Of a stretch of DNA of 64,000 nt, positions 51,525 through 62,728 are shown piece by piece; position 1 is the first letter of the stretch; each line of letters starts with the position of its first letter. The stretch lies in NCBI GenBank assembly GCA_951799405.1, contig OX637350.1, positions 3,643,852 to 3,707,851 of the forward strand, given 5' to 3'. The translations under genes and the position numbers were made by a program. The notes under the pieces are model-generated. The model saw nothing but the letters and a program-made list of their open reading frames with translations, was not told the DNA's origin and ran no database searches. The stretch comes from Agapetus fuscipes (taxonomy: Eukaryota > Arthropoda > Insecta > Trichoptera > Glossosomatidae).

Positions 51525-51850
51525 TCTGTACTCTATAATCTAAGTTGCAGAGATATATTAAAATTTAAGGCTCTCAAATGCATGCCCACTAACAAACATG
51601 TGAAGTTCGTGCTTACAAGTGCTGAATGTGTACTTACAAATACAATCCAAACCTTAAATGAACATAAGCCCTACAACTTTTGCCGACCTTCCCTGACACA
51701 GGGGTGACATTGGCAAAGTGAATCATTTTTTAAAGTATGGGTGGTCAGCCTCACACCAGTGCCTCATAAATGTGCCTTGTTGTGGGCACCAAATATGAGC
51801 AATAAGTGTCAACATATAAGTGCAACTTAGATGATAGATAATAGATGTAA
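51525..51850. repeat. A-repeat (minus) plus A-repeat 3' end (plus)
   Basis: 51525-51765 is a full minus copy (TATAATCTAAGTTGCAG... to GGTGGTCAGCCTCACACCAG). 51775-51850 is the plus-strand 3' end (TTGTGGGCACCAAATATGAG... GCAACTTAGATGATAGATAA). The two meet tail outward. Confidence 0.75.
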
Positions 51851-53230
51851 AATTAAATACTGCTACGTGTAAATTATTGTCCTAAAAAAGTACTTAATAA
51901 TATTTTGAAAAGATCATTTTTTTATACATTGGTAAATAAAGCTCATTCTTACTTTTTTTGTTTACAAAAAATCTATGAAAAATTAACGTAGATGACAAAC
52001 AAAATTTGAGAAATCATTTGTCAAAAAACGTTATTTTTTTAAATATTTTCATTTGAATCGTATCCTAAAAATATTAAAGGTTCCGTGTTATTACACAAGA
52101 CAAACGATCATAGTGAAAAGTGAGTCGTACAAAATCAAAAACGGCAATCTAGGAATTTTCTACAAAATGATGAATACATGAAATTATAAGCAATCACTTT
52201 CTCATTATGTGAGTATATTTATCTCATTTTCGGGAAAAATCCTAGATTGCTGTGTTTGATTCTTTACGACTCTACAGTGGGTGAGGTTTTTTTTATTTTA
52301 TTAAAAACGCAAAAAGGGGTTTATGAAACGTTGAATGTTCGTGAATTTTCCGCGAAAAACGTCAAGCGCAGCTGGGGCTGTGAAAAAATTGCGGGACCCA
52401 AAATATATTCATTGTGGAAGACATTTGGTTGTTTAAATTTCATTTTGTGGTACTTTCCAAAGAGAAAATATCACAAATACATATGTATTGTTACGAACCA
52501 TGAGTTTGTGTGTACTTGCAATGTAGTTTGTTGGTATGTGTGTGTTTTCCTCTAGTATAATCTACTATAACTTTGTGTACATGTACTTAAGCACGCTTGT
52601 GTATGTAGAACAATCTGGCTCTAGTATGATCCATAATAGGAGTATTCGTACGTTGTCATAAGCACGCTAGTTAGTGTGCGTGTAGAACAATCCTCTTATA
52701 TAGTGAAACGGAGAGATCTTTCGCCCAATTTATGTACTATTCCACCAACAGAACATTTACGCACACACAATCACTAGAATGTCATTTCAAGTCACGAATA
52801 CTCCTAGATGTTTCTGTATTACGTGCTTCAGTGTGTGTAATCATTTGGATGTAGGTGTGTAGAAGCGCACGTACTCCTAGTTCGCAACAATAGAAATAAG
52901 CATTTAGTCACAGGCACTATGCGATTGAAAAGATAACGCGCGATAAAGTCAATTATTCAAATGAGTGTTTTAATTTGATGATAATCTTTAAGTGTATCAA
53001 AATTTTCGGTTGACAAAAAAAACAATGTCAAATTATGTTATCTCGTTAAATTTTAATAAATCTACAAGGCAGGAACAATAAGTGAATATTTATTACCCAT
53101 TGGGTACAGCAATGCAAGTATACAACTTTTTAATAAAACTCAACCGTAGCGTTTTACAACGTAAACTAAAACAGTGCCTCTTGTAAGCATATAAGTTTCT
53201 TTACATTTTTGTTAAAACGCTATTATTAAG
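51851..53230. other. No gene; weak local repeats
   Basis: AAGCACGCTTGTGTATGTAG and AAGCACGCTAGTTAGTGTGC at 52590 and 52660, each followed by AGAACAATC, form a loose direct repeat. A 102-codon ORF (52247-52555, +) has no motif. Confidence 0.35.
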
Positions 53231-53234
53231 TTTA

Positions 53235-53890
53235 ACGTAAATGCAGTACTTGGGGGTACCGGAAGCCCTTTGTAAGACTGGAAAGCGGTCAAAAAAATAG
53301 CCTAGTTTATGAGTAGCCCGGGTGTACAATACGTCCACCTTGTGCTTGTTTGGCCTATCTACCATTGGATTCAAATATGTCCTAACAATGAAATTGCCTT
53401 AAAGAATCAAATTTTACACAATTCTGATCTGAGAAAAAAAACGTTACAACCGATAATGTGTGAGTTGTTTTAAATATCAATTTTCAATTTTATAAGACAC
53501 ATACATTGACTGGTCTGTAGTCTAGTGGTTAACATTTTGGACTCGTGATAAGAAGATAGTGGGTTCAAATCCCGGCGGAGCACGAAAAAATATTTATTTT
53601 TTCAATTTTTTTCTTCGCTGGGTTGAAAAATTAATCTGGCTTCACCAAAGACAGGTCCATCCAGCCTTACACCAATTATGGCTTGCTTCAGAATTGGCGC
53701 TTTCTATAAGCGACGACCAAGCTTGCAGAGGACTTTTGAAGTGTGATGCACACAAAAACAGCGTTCACCAAATAAATCATCCTAATATTATTTTATTTAT
53801 TATAGGTCCAGCAGGCATACAAACACTGCTCATGTGAAATTACCTCTGACGGACATAAGACCAACAAGCACTAAGGGGACGAATAGTTCT
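53235..53890 (+). repeat. D-repeat split by S2
   Basis: The left part is 53235-53512 (GCCTATCTACCATTGGATTC, GAATCAAATTTTACACAAT, CAATTTTATAAGACACATAC). The right part is 53804-53890 (GGTCCAGCAGGC, ATTACCTCTGACGGACATA). Confidence 0.65.
53513..53803 (+). mobile_element. S2 SINE
   Basis: ACTGGTCTGTAGTCTAGTGG head, GGTTCAAATCCCGGCGGAGC, full body, AATAAATCATCCTAATATTA tail. Confidence 0.85.
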
Positions 53891-54323
53891 CGAAATTTAT
53901 CGTTCACAACGATCTTATTGGGCGTTCATAATTCAATTAAACCTTTGCTTCACTTAAGCTCACATTTGGGTCGCAAATTGCCTTACTTATGCAAACACAT
54001 TAGCCCAAAGAAAATCAACTTTACGGCCGCTTACACAGGGTTTCAGTGAACGCACGAATAGAAAATGGGTAATTTTCAAGCACTTATTCAATCTAATAAT
54101 AGTATTTCATTCATGTATAAAATAAATGACATATTTACACGTAAAAAAAAGGAACTAAGCTACACACAAAGTGTAACTTCTAGATAAATCTAAAGAAAAT
54201 GAAAACACATGAAAATATAATAGCTTGATGCTTGTCTATTTTCAGCATATTGAGAGAGATCTGTAAAAGTTTCTGAAAAGAAAAAGATCTGTATAAAGGA
54301 AAAAAAACAGCACATTTTTTTAT
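53891..54323. other. No gene recognised
   Basis: Contains an S1-tail scrap (minus) near 54150-54180 (AACTAAGCTACACACAAAGT). Confidence 0.35.
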
Positions 54324-54670
54324 TCCTTGACTTATAGGTTAGTATGCGTCTGACCACCCATGCTGTAGAAAATGGTTCACTTTGCCAATATCACCCCTGT
54401 TTTCAGAGAAGGTCGGCAGGAATTGCAGGGTGTATGTACATTTGAGATTTGGTTTTTATGTTGTAGGTGCGAACTTGTACGTGTCTGCTTGTGAGAATGC
54501 ATGTCATGTGAATCCCCAATGTAACATATCTTTGCAACTCAGATTAGAGGTTTGGATTAAAATTTTGTAAGTACACAATATGTAGCATTTGTAAACGCGT
54601 GCCGGTTTGCGGGCATACACTTGATATGAATCTTAAATGTTATACCTTTGCCTTTTAGATTATACATCAT
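54324..54670 (+). repeat. A-repeat followed by a partial A-repeat
   Basis: 54324-54550 is a copy lacking ~30 bp before GCGAACTTGTACGTGTCTG. 54552-54670 is a second copy truncated at its 5' side (GTTTGGATTAAAATTTTG...). Confidence 0.8.
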
Positions 54671-55773
54671 ATATAGAAACGCTTGTGGAGTTAACCCTAT
54701 GTTTTGCACTTGAGGCGAAAAATATTATAGTACTATAACGTTAATTGCAGTGTCCTCTTCTTACTAAAATCTTAATACTAGCAATTTATTCAAGTTCCTT
54801 AAATATTAGAGAAATGACTTCCAGTTTTTTTGGGAGGATGGAAACGCCCTTAAAGTTACTCAATTTTCAGTTGAAAATAAAGTAATTGTACACACAGATG
54901 CTACACTTTCGTAAAGCTACAATTTGCAACCGATAATAGTTCGGGAAAAAACAAATACAAAATACATCAATGTTTTAATTTTTTATAAAAAAATACTTTA
55001 CTTTACTTTTACTTTCTTCGGCTCATAAGCCTTGAAGGCTCAGGGCATCCCGCACCACAATTCTCCAGGACTTTTGTCCGAGGCATTGATATGCGGGATT
55101 TGCAACATTTTTAATTTTTGCAGGAAAGGGTTGTTAGCCCTTCGCCCAACACCCTACCAGGAGGACCAGTTCTCTTAGTTGGGGGGATCCGGTTTTATGG
55201 CGCCGGAAGCTCGCCATCGCCCTCTCCTATTTGTTATGGCTGCTGGTATTGCCAGTGACCACATTGCCCGAGGCTCGCGGGGCTAAATGGCCACTCGTGG
55301 ACGCTAGGAGTAGGACTATGTTGGTATATGGCGTTACACGGTATTTAAGTAGTACATACACATCTCCCAGCAAGATATGTACCTCCGTGACCTACCAACT
55401 TTGCAAAAATACTAAAATAAAAATCAATTAGATATTTATATGTATGCGACATACTGTAACTGTACTGTAACTGTCTGCTACGTAAAATTGTCAACCATTT
55501 TTTCAAATATTAAACTTACGTAAATTGTAATATATTTTGTAAACGAGTGTGACTCAATGATATGATAAAAAAAAAACATTTTTCCAAGGGAAGCGGTATA
55601 AAACGCCAGGTGGTATAATTTTCATTGCGCCGCACATGATTTCATGTATTTTTAGCGTGCTTAAAAAGCCAATGGAATTGAATAGCAAAGCACATTACTG
55701 TGAAAACGGGAACACGTCAGGCGTCGGCAAATAGCATGACTAATGACGCATATAATGTCACAGTACAATTGTA
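54671..55773. other. No gene; GC-rich unclassified block
   Basis: 55010-55330 is GC-richer (AAGGGTTGTTAGCCCTTCGC, GGATCCGGTTTTATGGCGCC). The minus strand reads NPFLQKLKMLQIPHINASDK without a stop for ~40 codons, which could be a LINE scrap. Nothing is certain. Confidence 0.35.
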
Positions 55774-55907
55774 TATATCGACGGTTAAAAGGCAATGGGG
55801 GATAAGCGACATAGAATTATTGTCCAGGAGAGCAGTTTGAAGTTGGAGATTGCAGAAAAATGGCACAACTTTTTAATTTTTATCATATCGTTAAAATCAA
55901 AACAGCT

Positions 55908-56503
55908 GTGCCCCGCTCAATAAGGTCAACAGACTGCATTGGCTGGGGCACATTCAGCGAATGGACCATCGGATGATGATGATGATGATTTCTTTATCAG
56001 CGCCGTTTCGTAACTCTATATCACTCCAAGGGCGCTTAGTATTTTACTGGGCGAAAAAAAATGTCATCCTCCTTTTTAGGTCCTCAATCGTCTTAGACCT
56101 CCGGATTTCTGGTGGTAGTTGATTCCAGGTCGCAGGGCCGGCCACTGCAAAAGCACGGTCTCCGAAAACAGTGGCAATTTTTCTTCTAGGTTCATTTAGC
56201 AGGGTTTCCGCTCCGTTCTCTGCTGATCTTAGTGTTTGCTCGCTTGAGCCCAGGACTTTTGAGACAATCAGCTCTTGGATGTAGAAAGGAGCTGCCCGGA
56301 GAAGACGATTGTGATGACGAACCCCAAGGGACGCCGGACAGTGGGAAGACCACGTTCAAGATGGCTGGATGGAGTGGGGGCGGATTGCCGTGCAGTGGGA
56401 ATGTGGGACTGGAGGAGGAAGACGTTGGATAGTCAGCGCTGGCAGCGGTTGCTGAGGGAGGTCAAGACCCACCCCGGGTTGTCGTGCCAATGATGATGAT
56501 GAC
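55908..56503 (+). pseudogene. LINE ORF2 C-terminal fragment, interrupted
   Basis: CTCAATAAGGTCAACAGACT...ATTCAGCGAATGGACCATCGG is followed, after a nested insert, by codons for TIVMTNPKGRRTVGRPRSRW and WQRLLREVKTHPGLSC, then (ATG)n. It is the same family as 59804-60247. AACAGCT at 55901-55907 and 56504-56510 is the target duplication. Confidence 0.75.
55973..56289 (-). pseudogene. L2-like LINE 3' end nested in the LINE fragment
   Basis: The minus strand codes ALRSAENGAETLL-like text, RRKIATVFGDRAFAVAGPAT and then WNQLPPEIRRSKTIEDLKRR, ending at a stop. The 3' UTR is TTACGAAACGGCGCTGATAA with an (ATC)n tail. GDRAFxVAxPxxWNxLPxxIR is the L2/CR1 C-terminal signature. It is 5' truncated. Confidence 0.8.
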
Positions 56504-56904
56504 AACAGCTCTAAAATTAAAAAAATAAAGGCATCTATTGGCATTCCTATTAATGTGGTTTAACGATGTTTTACGTTTTTTTATGTCACAAACGCCTTAA
56601 GGACAAAAAAGGCCAAAATATTGTCGGTTGCACCAAAACCATACTACTACGAAAAAGCAGTTGTTTGCTTGGGCATAAACAACAACAAAAAACATCATAG
56701 AGCTGTGAGAGTTAGCGCATTAGAAAGAGCGGAAAATTTTAAGTAGGATAGCTTTCATAACACATCGACCAAAACGTCGCTTATGCCGTACTTCCTTTTA
56801 ACCGTCGATATAATGTCATAGTACAATTGTACATAATATTGACTGAAAAAAGTTGATTGCCGGCTCCACACATGTCACCTATCTATATAATAATACACAC
56901 ATAT

Positions 56905-57125
56905 ATACATCTATAATCTAATATTAAAGGTTCATTTTAAATGCATACCCACAGACAGGCACATGTAGGTTCGCGCCTACATATTCTGCATGTGTGCATT
57001 CAAAGAAGCAAAACTCCCATGAACAAAAACCTTGCAACTCTTGCCGCCCTTTCCCTGAAACCGGGTTGGCATTGGAAAAAGTGAACTATTTTTTACAGCA
57101 CGGGGGTCAGCCTCATACCAACCTA
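56905..57125 (-). repeat. A-repeat (minus)
   Basis: TATAATCTAATATTAAAGG to CATACCAACCTATTAGTC. Confidence 0.8.
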
Positions 57126-57194
57126 TTAGTCTAGGAGCTGAAAACATAAGGTGATGATAATAATAATACTATGAATATTAGGATGATTTATATG

Positions 57195-57475
57195 GTGTGC
57201 GCTGTTTTAGTGTAAATCACACCTCAAGGACCCTCTGGGAGCTTGGTCGTCACTGTGGAAAACGCTAATTCTCAAGCAAGACCCAGTTGCTGTAAGGCTG
57301 GACAGACTTTTGGTGACCGGTCTTTGGTCAACGCATAGGAATTTACCAATCCTACGAAGAGCGTGCTTGAAAAACAAAAGGTACATTTTTTGTGCTCCGT
57401 CTGAGTTCGGACCCACGACCTTCCATTTACGAGTCCGAAGCGTTACCACAAGACTACGGACCGGTCTACACCGGT
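57195..57475 (-). mobile_element. S2 SINE (minus)
   Basis: The complement gives ACCGGTCCGTAGTCTTGTGG, GGTCCGAACTCAGACGGAGC (B-box decayed), body and ATTATTATTATC tail. The 102-codon ORF over it is an artefact. Confidence 0.85.
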
Positions 57476-57492
57476 CGTTGCAGCAAACGTAC

Positions 57493-57670
57493 AGTACCCT
57501 TAGTACGGGTTGCAAAACTTGAGTAATGTAAAGTTTACGGCAATTATTAAAGAGTGATTTCCCCCAAAATCTGCCGTTTTTGTTTGTTTGAACTTGATTT
57601 TTTTCATCACTGTAACTCTTTTGCTAAGACCATAAAGTGTAAGAAACAAAATTCCCAATGTCTTATACTC
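57493..57670. mobile_element. MITE E, truncated copy
   Basis: TACCCTTAGTACGGGTTGC arm, AATCTGCCGTTTTTGTT, and centre in reverse order (CATCACTGTAACTCTTTTGC). Most of the second arm is missing. Confidence 0.75.
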
Positions 57671-57774
57671 GGGGTACTTGGTGTAAGGTATAAAAAAAAC
57701 TGACAGCTAACGGAAATAGCCACTTAAGTAGCTGTTATAAAATATGAATAAGGTTCTTTGTTCATTTTATTCTC

Positions 57775-57960
57775 TTGGTTGAAAATTTATTTGCCTTTAC
57801 CAAAGCCTGGTCACTAAAAGCCTGTTTAGTCTTACACCAACTTGCGCTCTTAGCGACGACTAAGCCTCGGTATTTTCAACGTTAGCATAGCGACTTTATA
57901 CTTAGTGAAAAGGAGCACTTATGCCAATCGTGTGGGTAGTTTTTTCATCAGCTAAAAATC
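57775..57960 (+). repeat. S2 fragment plus MITE H fragment
   Basis: 57775-57867 is the S2 middle (TTGGTTGAAAATTTATTTGC, AGCGACGACTAAGCC). 57868-57960 is the H end CTCGGTATTTTCAACGTTAG with AGGAGCACTTATGCCAATCG. Confidence 0.55.
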
Positions 57961-58140
57961 ATATTAAATGCGTATGGTATGAGGCTGACCACCCATACAG
58001 TAAAAATGGTTCACTTTGCCGATGTCACCCCTGTGTCAAGAAAGGTCGGCAAAAGTTGCAGGGCTTATGTTCATTTTAGATTTGGATTTTTATTTGTTAG
58101 TACATTTGCAGCATTTGTAAGCGCAAACTTACACGTTCCT

Positions 58141-58257
58141 AATTATTTAAAAATACAAATGGGTAAAACATAGTTTTAATTCACTTATTTATTGATTTTT
58201 TGTGCTCTAATGAACATTTTCGCCTAATGAGGCATCTTCAGGAGCAGAATGGTTACA
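58141..58257 (-). mobile_element. 117 bp hammerhead-bearing insert, 8 bp target duplication
   Basis: ACGTTCCT at 58133-58140 and 58258-58265 brackets it. In the minus orientation it begins 16 nt upstream of the ribozyme core and ends past the shared AAGTGAATTAAAACTATG block. This is the longest of the small inserts and may represent the full transcript unit. Confidence 0.75.
58203..58246 (-). ncRNA. Hammerhead-ribozyme-like motif 5
   Basis: Minus strand: TGCTC / CTGAAGA (complement of 58235-58241) / extra T / GCCT-CATT-AGGC stem II / GAAA / ATGT / U-C / ATTA / GAGCA. Stem I (TGCTC/GAGCA) pairs only after skipping four bases, so efficiency is doubtful. AAUGUU can self-pair with wobbles. Confidence 0.5.
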
Positions 58258-58671
58258 ACGTTCCTGTTTGTGGACATGCATTTAAAATTAATTTTAAATG
58301 TTAATGTATACCTTTGCAACTTAGATTATAGATTATACACCACATTCTATAATCTTACATGACAGAATGTAAATGGCAGAATTTTCGACACATGTGTGAG
58401 CTTGTTTCTTTACTTATTACACAGACGCTTCATTTATTTATTCTCAGTAGAAAAAAATGAAAGGCAAGCTTCGTAAATATTTCTGGAGAAATAATTGGGA
58501 CTGTCGGATGGTATTGGGGAGAAGTGGAAGGTGGACTCTATATTATTTATAAGCCGTCATAGTTGATTGATGTGAACGAATTCATTGGAGTAAAACATAG
58601 AATGAATGTAATTGCTTGTGTTGTGTTGTACGAACATGTTTGAGCAAAACCATGATAATATAAATAATATA

Positions 58672-58740
58672 ATATTATAATGATTTATTGGGTGAGCGCT
58701 GTTTTTGTAGGAATCACATCTCAAAAACCCTCTAAATAAT
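58672..58740 (-). repeat. S2 SINE, 3' end (minus)
   Basis: TTATTGGGTGAGCGCTGTTT through CACATCTCAAAAACCCTCT. Confidence 0.65.
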
Positions 58741-59803
58741 AGGTTTAAATATTCTTATCAGGTTAAATGTGCACAACTTCTTGTACATCTAAACTTTGTT
58801 TACTTGTTTTACAAACAGTTCTTATCACACCCACAACTATTTTCATTTCCATACAATGAAGGATTGTTTTTTAATTGTATAAATACAATCCATTTAAAAA
58901 CCTTAATTTATAAAGATTGATTATTTTTTAAATTAACAATAAAAAAATAAAATAAATTGAAACTTTGCTTTATTCCTTTTTTATTGATTTTTTGAGTAAG
59001 TGCGTTACAAATATTTTCGAAAAGAATTTTCACAGTGTTTTCACAAAAATCTTTTGAAAATTTACCTTCATTCAATTGAATGTTGTGATTTTAAAAATAT
59101 TGTACTGTTTATTTTTTCAGAAGCGAGCAGAGCTTAGAAAAAGTTACACACAGTAGTAGCAAAACATAAGCAAGAAGAAAGGAACCAGAAAATGTAAAAG
59201 AAAAATTAAGCAAAAAAAGGAAACAATGATTATAAATCATAGAAACACTCAACAATCTCATGAGAATAATCTCTACGAATTTTCGACCATTCCTAGTAGT
59301 TTGCAATATTCAATGAGCGTGCACGCTTTTATTAAAACAATGATTTATTATGCATCAAAACCTGTTGATAGTTCACCCAGGAAACACGTAGAGCCTTCCA
59401 TTATACGTCATTAAAAGCAGGCAAGCGTATTGTCAGACTGACGCTCGAAACGGTGCCAAACCAAAGACATGCAACGCTTTGTTTTAGCGTGCTACGCTTC
59501 TACAAAGAGCTACGCCGTAGAGGATTATGTTAAATGCTACGCCGTACAATAAATACATGTGCATTCAAACTTTCAACTCACAAATCTACCGTTTCAGCAG
59601 TGTTGTATTTTTTTAACCTGGTGATGGTTTGAGGACCGAAATTTGTTATAAAATAGTTTTATAATAAAGAAAAAATGTAAAGTAATTTAAAACGCAATTA
59701 TAAATTATAGTAACTCAGTTCTTATTTCCTTTGATATGAATTTACTTTAATAATATAACCATTGTGTAAAAAAGCAGCTTTAGGAGAAATGACATAATTT
59801 TAA
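58741..59803. other. No gene recognised
   Basis: AT-rich. 59455-59560 is CTACG/CGTAG-rich like 34.6, 43.8 and 45.1 kb. Confidence 0.35.
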
Positions 59804-60247
59804 TCCACCGAATCATCATCCTGGACACTGACCAAGCGTGACCAATGCTCTCTCTACGTCTTCGAAAGGAAAATACTTCGACGTATTTATGGTCCAATAA
59901 AGGACGGAAACATATGTCGAAGAAGATATAGCTCCGAACTGTATAAGCTGTACCAGGACGCTGATGTGGTCCGCTCAATAAAGGTCAACAGACTGCATTG
60001 GCTGGGGCACATTCAGCGAATGGACCATCGGAGCCTGGAGAAGACGATTGTGATGACGAACCCGGAGGGACGCCGGACAGTGGGAAGACCACGTTCTAGA
60101 TGGCTGGATGGAGTGGTGGCGGATTGCCGAGCAGTGGGAATGTGGGACTGGAGGAGGAAGACGTTAGATAGACAGCGCTGGCAGCGGTTGCTGAGGGAGG
60201 CCAAGACCCACCCCGGGTTGTCGTGCCAATGATGATGATGATGATGA
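59804..60247 (+). pseudogene. LINE ORF2 C-terminal fragment with TGATGA tail
   Basis: An open frame from 59804 to a stop at ~60232 reads SWTLTKRDQCSLYVFERKIL, RRIYGPIKDG, VNRLHWLGHIQRMDHRSLEK and GRRTVGRPRSRWLDGVVADC. WTLTK..L..FERKILRxIYGP...LxWLGHxxRM is a widespread arthropod LINE C-terminus. The ATG/TGA microsatellite at the end fits the RTE-like 3' tail style. 5' truncated, frame still intact. Confidence 0.8.
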
Positions 60248-61020
60248 ATCATCATTGTTATAATAATCCAAAAGGTGGAGAATTGGCATCCTTGATGAAC
60301 CTCTGTCAGCTCTGTCGGTTTATTTTATTGCCTTTTGATGACTCACATTAACTTTTTAATAACTTTCTGATGTATAGGTACTAAATAAGATAAGAACAAT
60401 TAATTTTAAAAAATAAGTGAGTTTTGTTCACGACCTCACCACCTTCTATTGACGAGACCGTAGCGTTAACTAATAGGATACAGCCAATAAATGATCTATT
60501 GAAACTTTAAACATATTTGGATCGTAGTAAGAGTAACTATCAACTACCTGCTAAAGCATATAGCAGACCATATTGTGGACCACTTCGCCATAGCTCTGAT
60601 AATTTATGATTCTCCGATACGATTTCAGATTTGAAAATGACTTTCCTAACTGCTTTTCACGTGGATTCACAATACATTTTTATTTCTTTTCTATGATTTT
60701 TATTTTCAGTGGCGCCATGAAATTAATTTTAATTGCAGATATTTACAAATATTTTTTTGAACCCTTAATAAACTTCGTTTTAAGGGTTTTTGTATTGACA
60801 TTGCGAAGATTCATTTGATATAAATAATGTTAAAAAAAAACAAGATTTTCTCAACGAGTTGAGTTCTATCCTCGAGCGCTTTCTGCGCTATTTCATCATT
60901 ATCAAGAAAAAAAAGGTTTGTTAACAAAACTTTAATGTTTTCTTTCAGATTAAAAGCTTTTGCTGAAATTAAACTTAAAAAAAAGTATTTTTTCACATCG
61001 CAAGTATTTCCGTTTATTTT
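60248..61020. other. No gene; S2-head scrap
   Basis: 60420-60485 (minus) resembles a decayed S2 head (TTAGTTAACGCTACGGTCTC). The rest is AT-rich. Confidence 0.35.
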
Positions 61021-61024
61021 ATTA

Positions 61025-61430
61025 CGGCTGCAACTGTAACAGTAAATCTATCACCATTCTGCTAGAGGTGGCCAGAGGCTCTGCATAGTTGTCTCCATCT
61101 TTTTTTAAGCCTCGCATACCTCTTTTAATTCAATCATATCCATTCCCTTTACAGTTCTTTCTTTTACATTCATTTTGTACATTCCTTTCATTCACAGTTT
61201 TACTAAACTCAACAAGCCATACTTTTCTCGGTCACACTTTTTATCTTTTTTCTTTTATACGCCCTATTATTTAATTAACACTTTGTAAGTCTTTCATCAT
61301 TCATTCTTTTCTCATGTCAAAATAATATCATCCCATTCATTTGGACCTTTACTTTCACATCCCCTCCCAACTTGTATTTCTCTTTTACCCATTCATTCTG
61401 CCAAAAATCTATACTCCTTGAAATGAAACA
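61025..61430 (-). pseudogene. LINE C-terminal fragment (minus), broken
   Basis: The minus strand has NEWVKEKYKLGGDVKVKVQ near 61330-61400 and further down MKELKEVCxxxxKWRQLCRA-like text in disrupted frames. It ends in GTTACAGTTGCAGCC, the same tail style as 43955-44359. Confidence 0.65.
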
Positions 61431-62134
61431 ATAAAAAAGTACATAACTAAATATTACCGCAATGAAAAAGAATACAAATGCATAAAAAACATACTGCAAC
61501 GCGATATAGGTTAATTGCATTGGAAATAATGTCTCTCATAACAAGTGAAGCACTTTAAAACACTTTAATGCACTGACAATATTCTCATGGTGACAATAAA
61601 GTCGATTACTATGGACTTGCTGGAGTACTTCATCCATCATTGTCAACTTAGAACAAAAACTGATCCCTCCGTGTACACAACTCACTCCAGAAATATTTCT
61701 TTGTCGCGGTCTCGACAAAATGAGAACAAGAAACAAGAAAAGCATTCGGGACAGATGGGCAAATACTTGCTTTACCAGAGAGGCGATTATGTCAAAAAAA
61801 AAGGAAAACATAAACAAAAACAATATTTTTTAAACTATGCACAAAGAATGACTGTTCTAGTGGAGAAGGGTACCATACAAGCCGATTCCCATCCGTTTCC
61901 CGTTTAAAATGAGGAAAAAATGAAAATAAAGTAGACTGCATGGTTTAAATTGGGGAAAAATACGTATTGTTTCTTTGGTTTTAAATGTATTTTTTTACTT
62001 TGTGCCTATATTTTTTAACTACTTTGTTACATCATTTTAAAGGGAAGCCGATAGGAACCGGCTTGTATGGCACCTTTCGCCACAGCTGATCAGTATTCTA
62101 GTTTACTATTTATTGCTATGCCGTTGTTAAGATA
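61431..62134. other. No gene recognised
   Basis: A 106-codon ORF (61587-61907, +) and a 95-codon minus ORF overlap. Neither has a motif. Confidence 0.35.
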
Positions 62135-62450
62135 CAAATATAGTGTAACTTCTTGCCGCGTTTTCCCAAAAGGAGTCGCATGCTGCGAGTTAAACCTATT
62201 AATTTTTACAGATAAAGGGACAGGCCTTACGCCGACCATGTCAAATGAAGTGCGGGTTTCCTAGCAGTTCCCGAGGGGGCTGGCAATCATTCCTTGTGAA
62301 GGTTGAGTAAACCTTCCCGGTATTTTTACTTTTGGTTTGAAATAAACACCAAAACGGGAAATGCATTCTGAGACCATCGGTGGGGTTCGAACTCGAGCTC
62401 TCGGCATGGAATGCAAGCACTCCTCCAACTGAGCTATAAACCGGGCATGC
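62135..62450 (-). mobile_element. S1 SINE (minus), near full length
   Basis: The complement gives CGGTTTATAGCTCAGTTGGA head, GGTTCGAACTCGAG-type rearranged B-box area, body, and AAGAAGTTACACTATATTTG tail. Confidence 0.8.
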
Positions 62451-62459
62451 TCTTATCTA

Positions 62460-62728
62460 ATCATAACTAATTTAATTTAATCTAAGTTTCAAAGATATAT
62501 TATTATTTAAAATTAATTTTAAATGCATGCCTACAAACATAAACAAAAAATAAAGTTCACTTACAAATGCTGCATGTGTACTTAAAATTCAAAAACCAAA
62601 CCTTAAATTCACATAAATCCTGCAACTTTTGCTGACGTTTCCTCAAACAGAAGTGACATTGACAAGGTGAACCAATTTCTACGGCATGGTTGATCAGCCG
62701 CATACCAACCTATACGTCAAAGAAATGA
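62460..62728 (-). repeat. A-repeat (minus)
   Basis: ATTTAATCTAAGTTTCAAAG to CCAACCTATACGTCAAAGAA. Confidence 0.8.

Larger units (their letters stand above)
55774..56812. mobile_element. MITE G copy 2 with nested LINEs
   Basis: Ends TATATCGACGGTTAAAAGG and CCTTTTAACCGTCGATATA. Removing 55908-56503 leaves ~440 bp aligning with 14683-15102 in reverse. Flanking AATGTCACAGTACAATTGTA and AATGTCATAGTACAATTGTA are near-identical direct repeats. Confidence 0.7.
57968..58345 (+). repeat. A-repeat with hammerhead mini-insert
   Basis: GTATGAGGCTGACCACCC to AACTTAGATTATAGATTAT, interrupted at 58141-58257. Confidence 0.85.

Noticed and set aside
61587..61907. 106-codon plus ORF as a gene
   Set aside because: No recognisable motif, overlaps a minus ORF of similar length, low-complexity Lys/Gln-rich composition.
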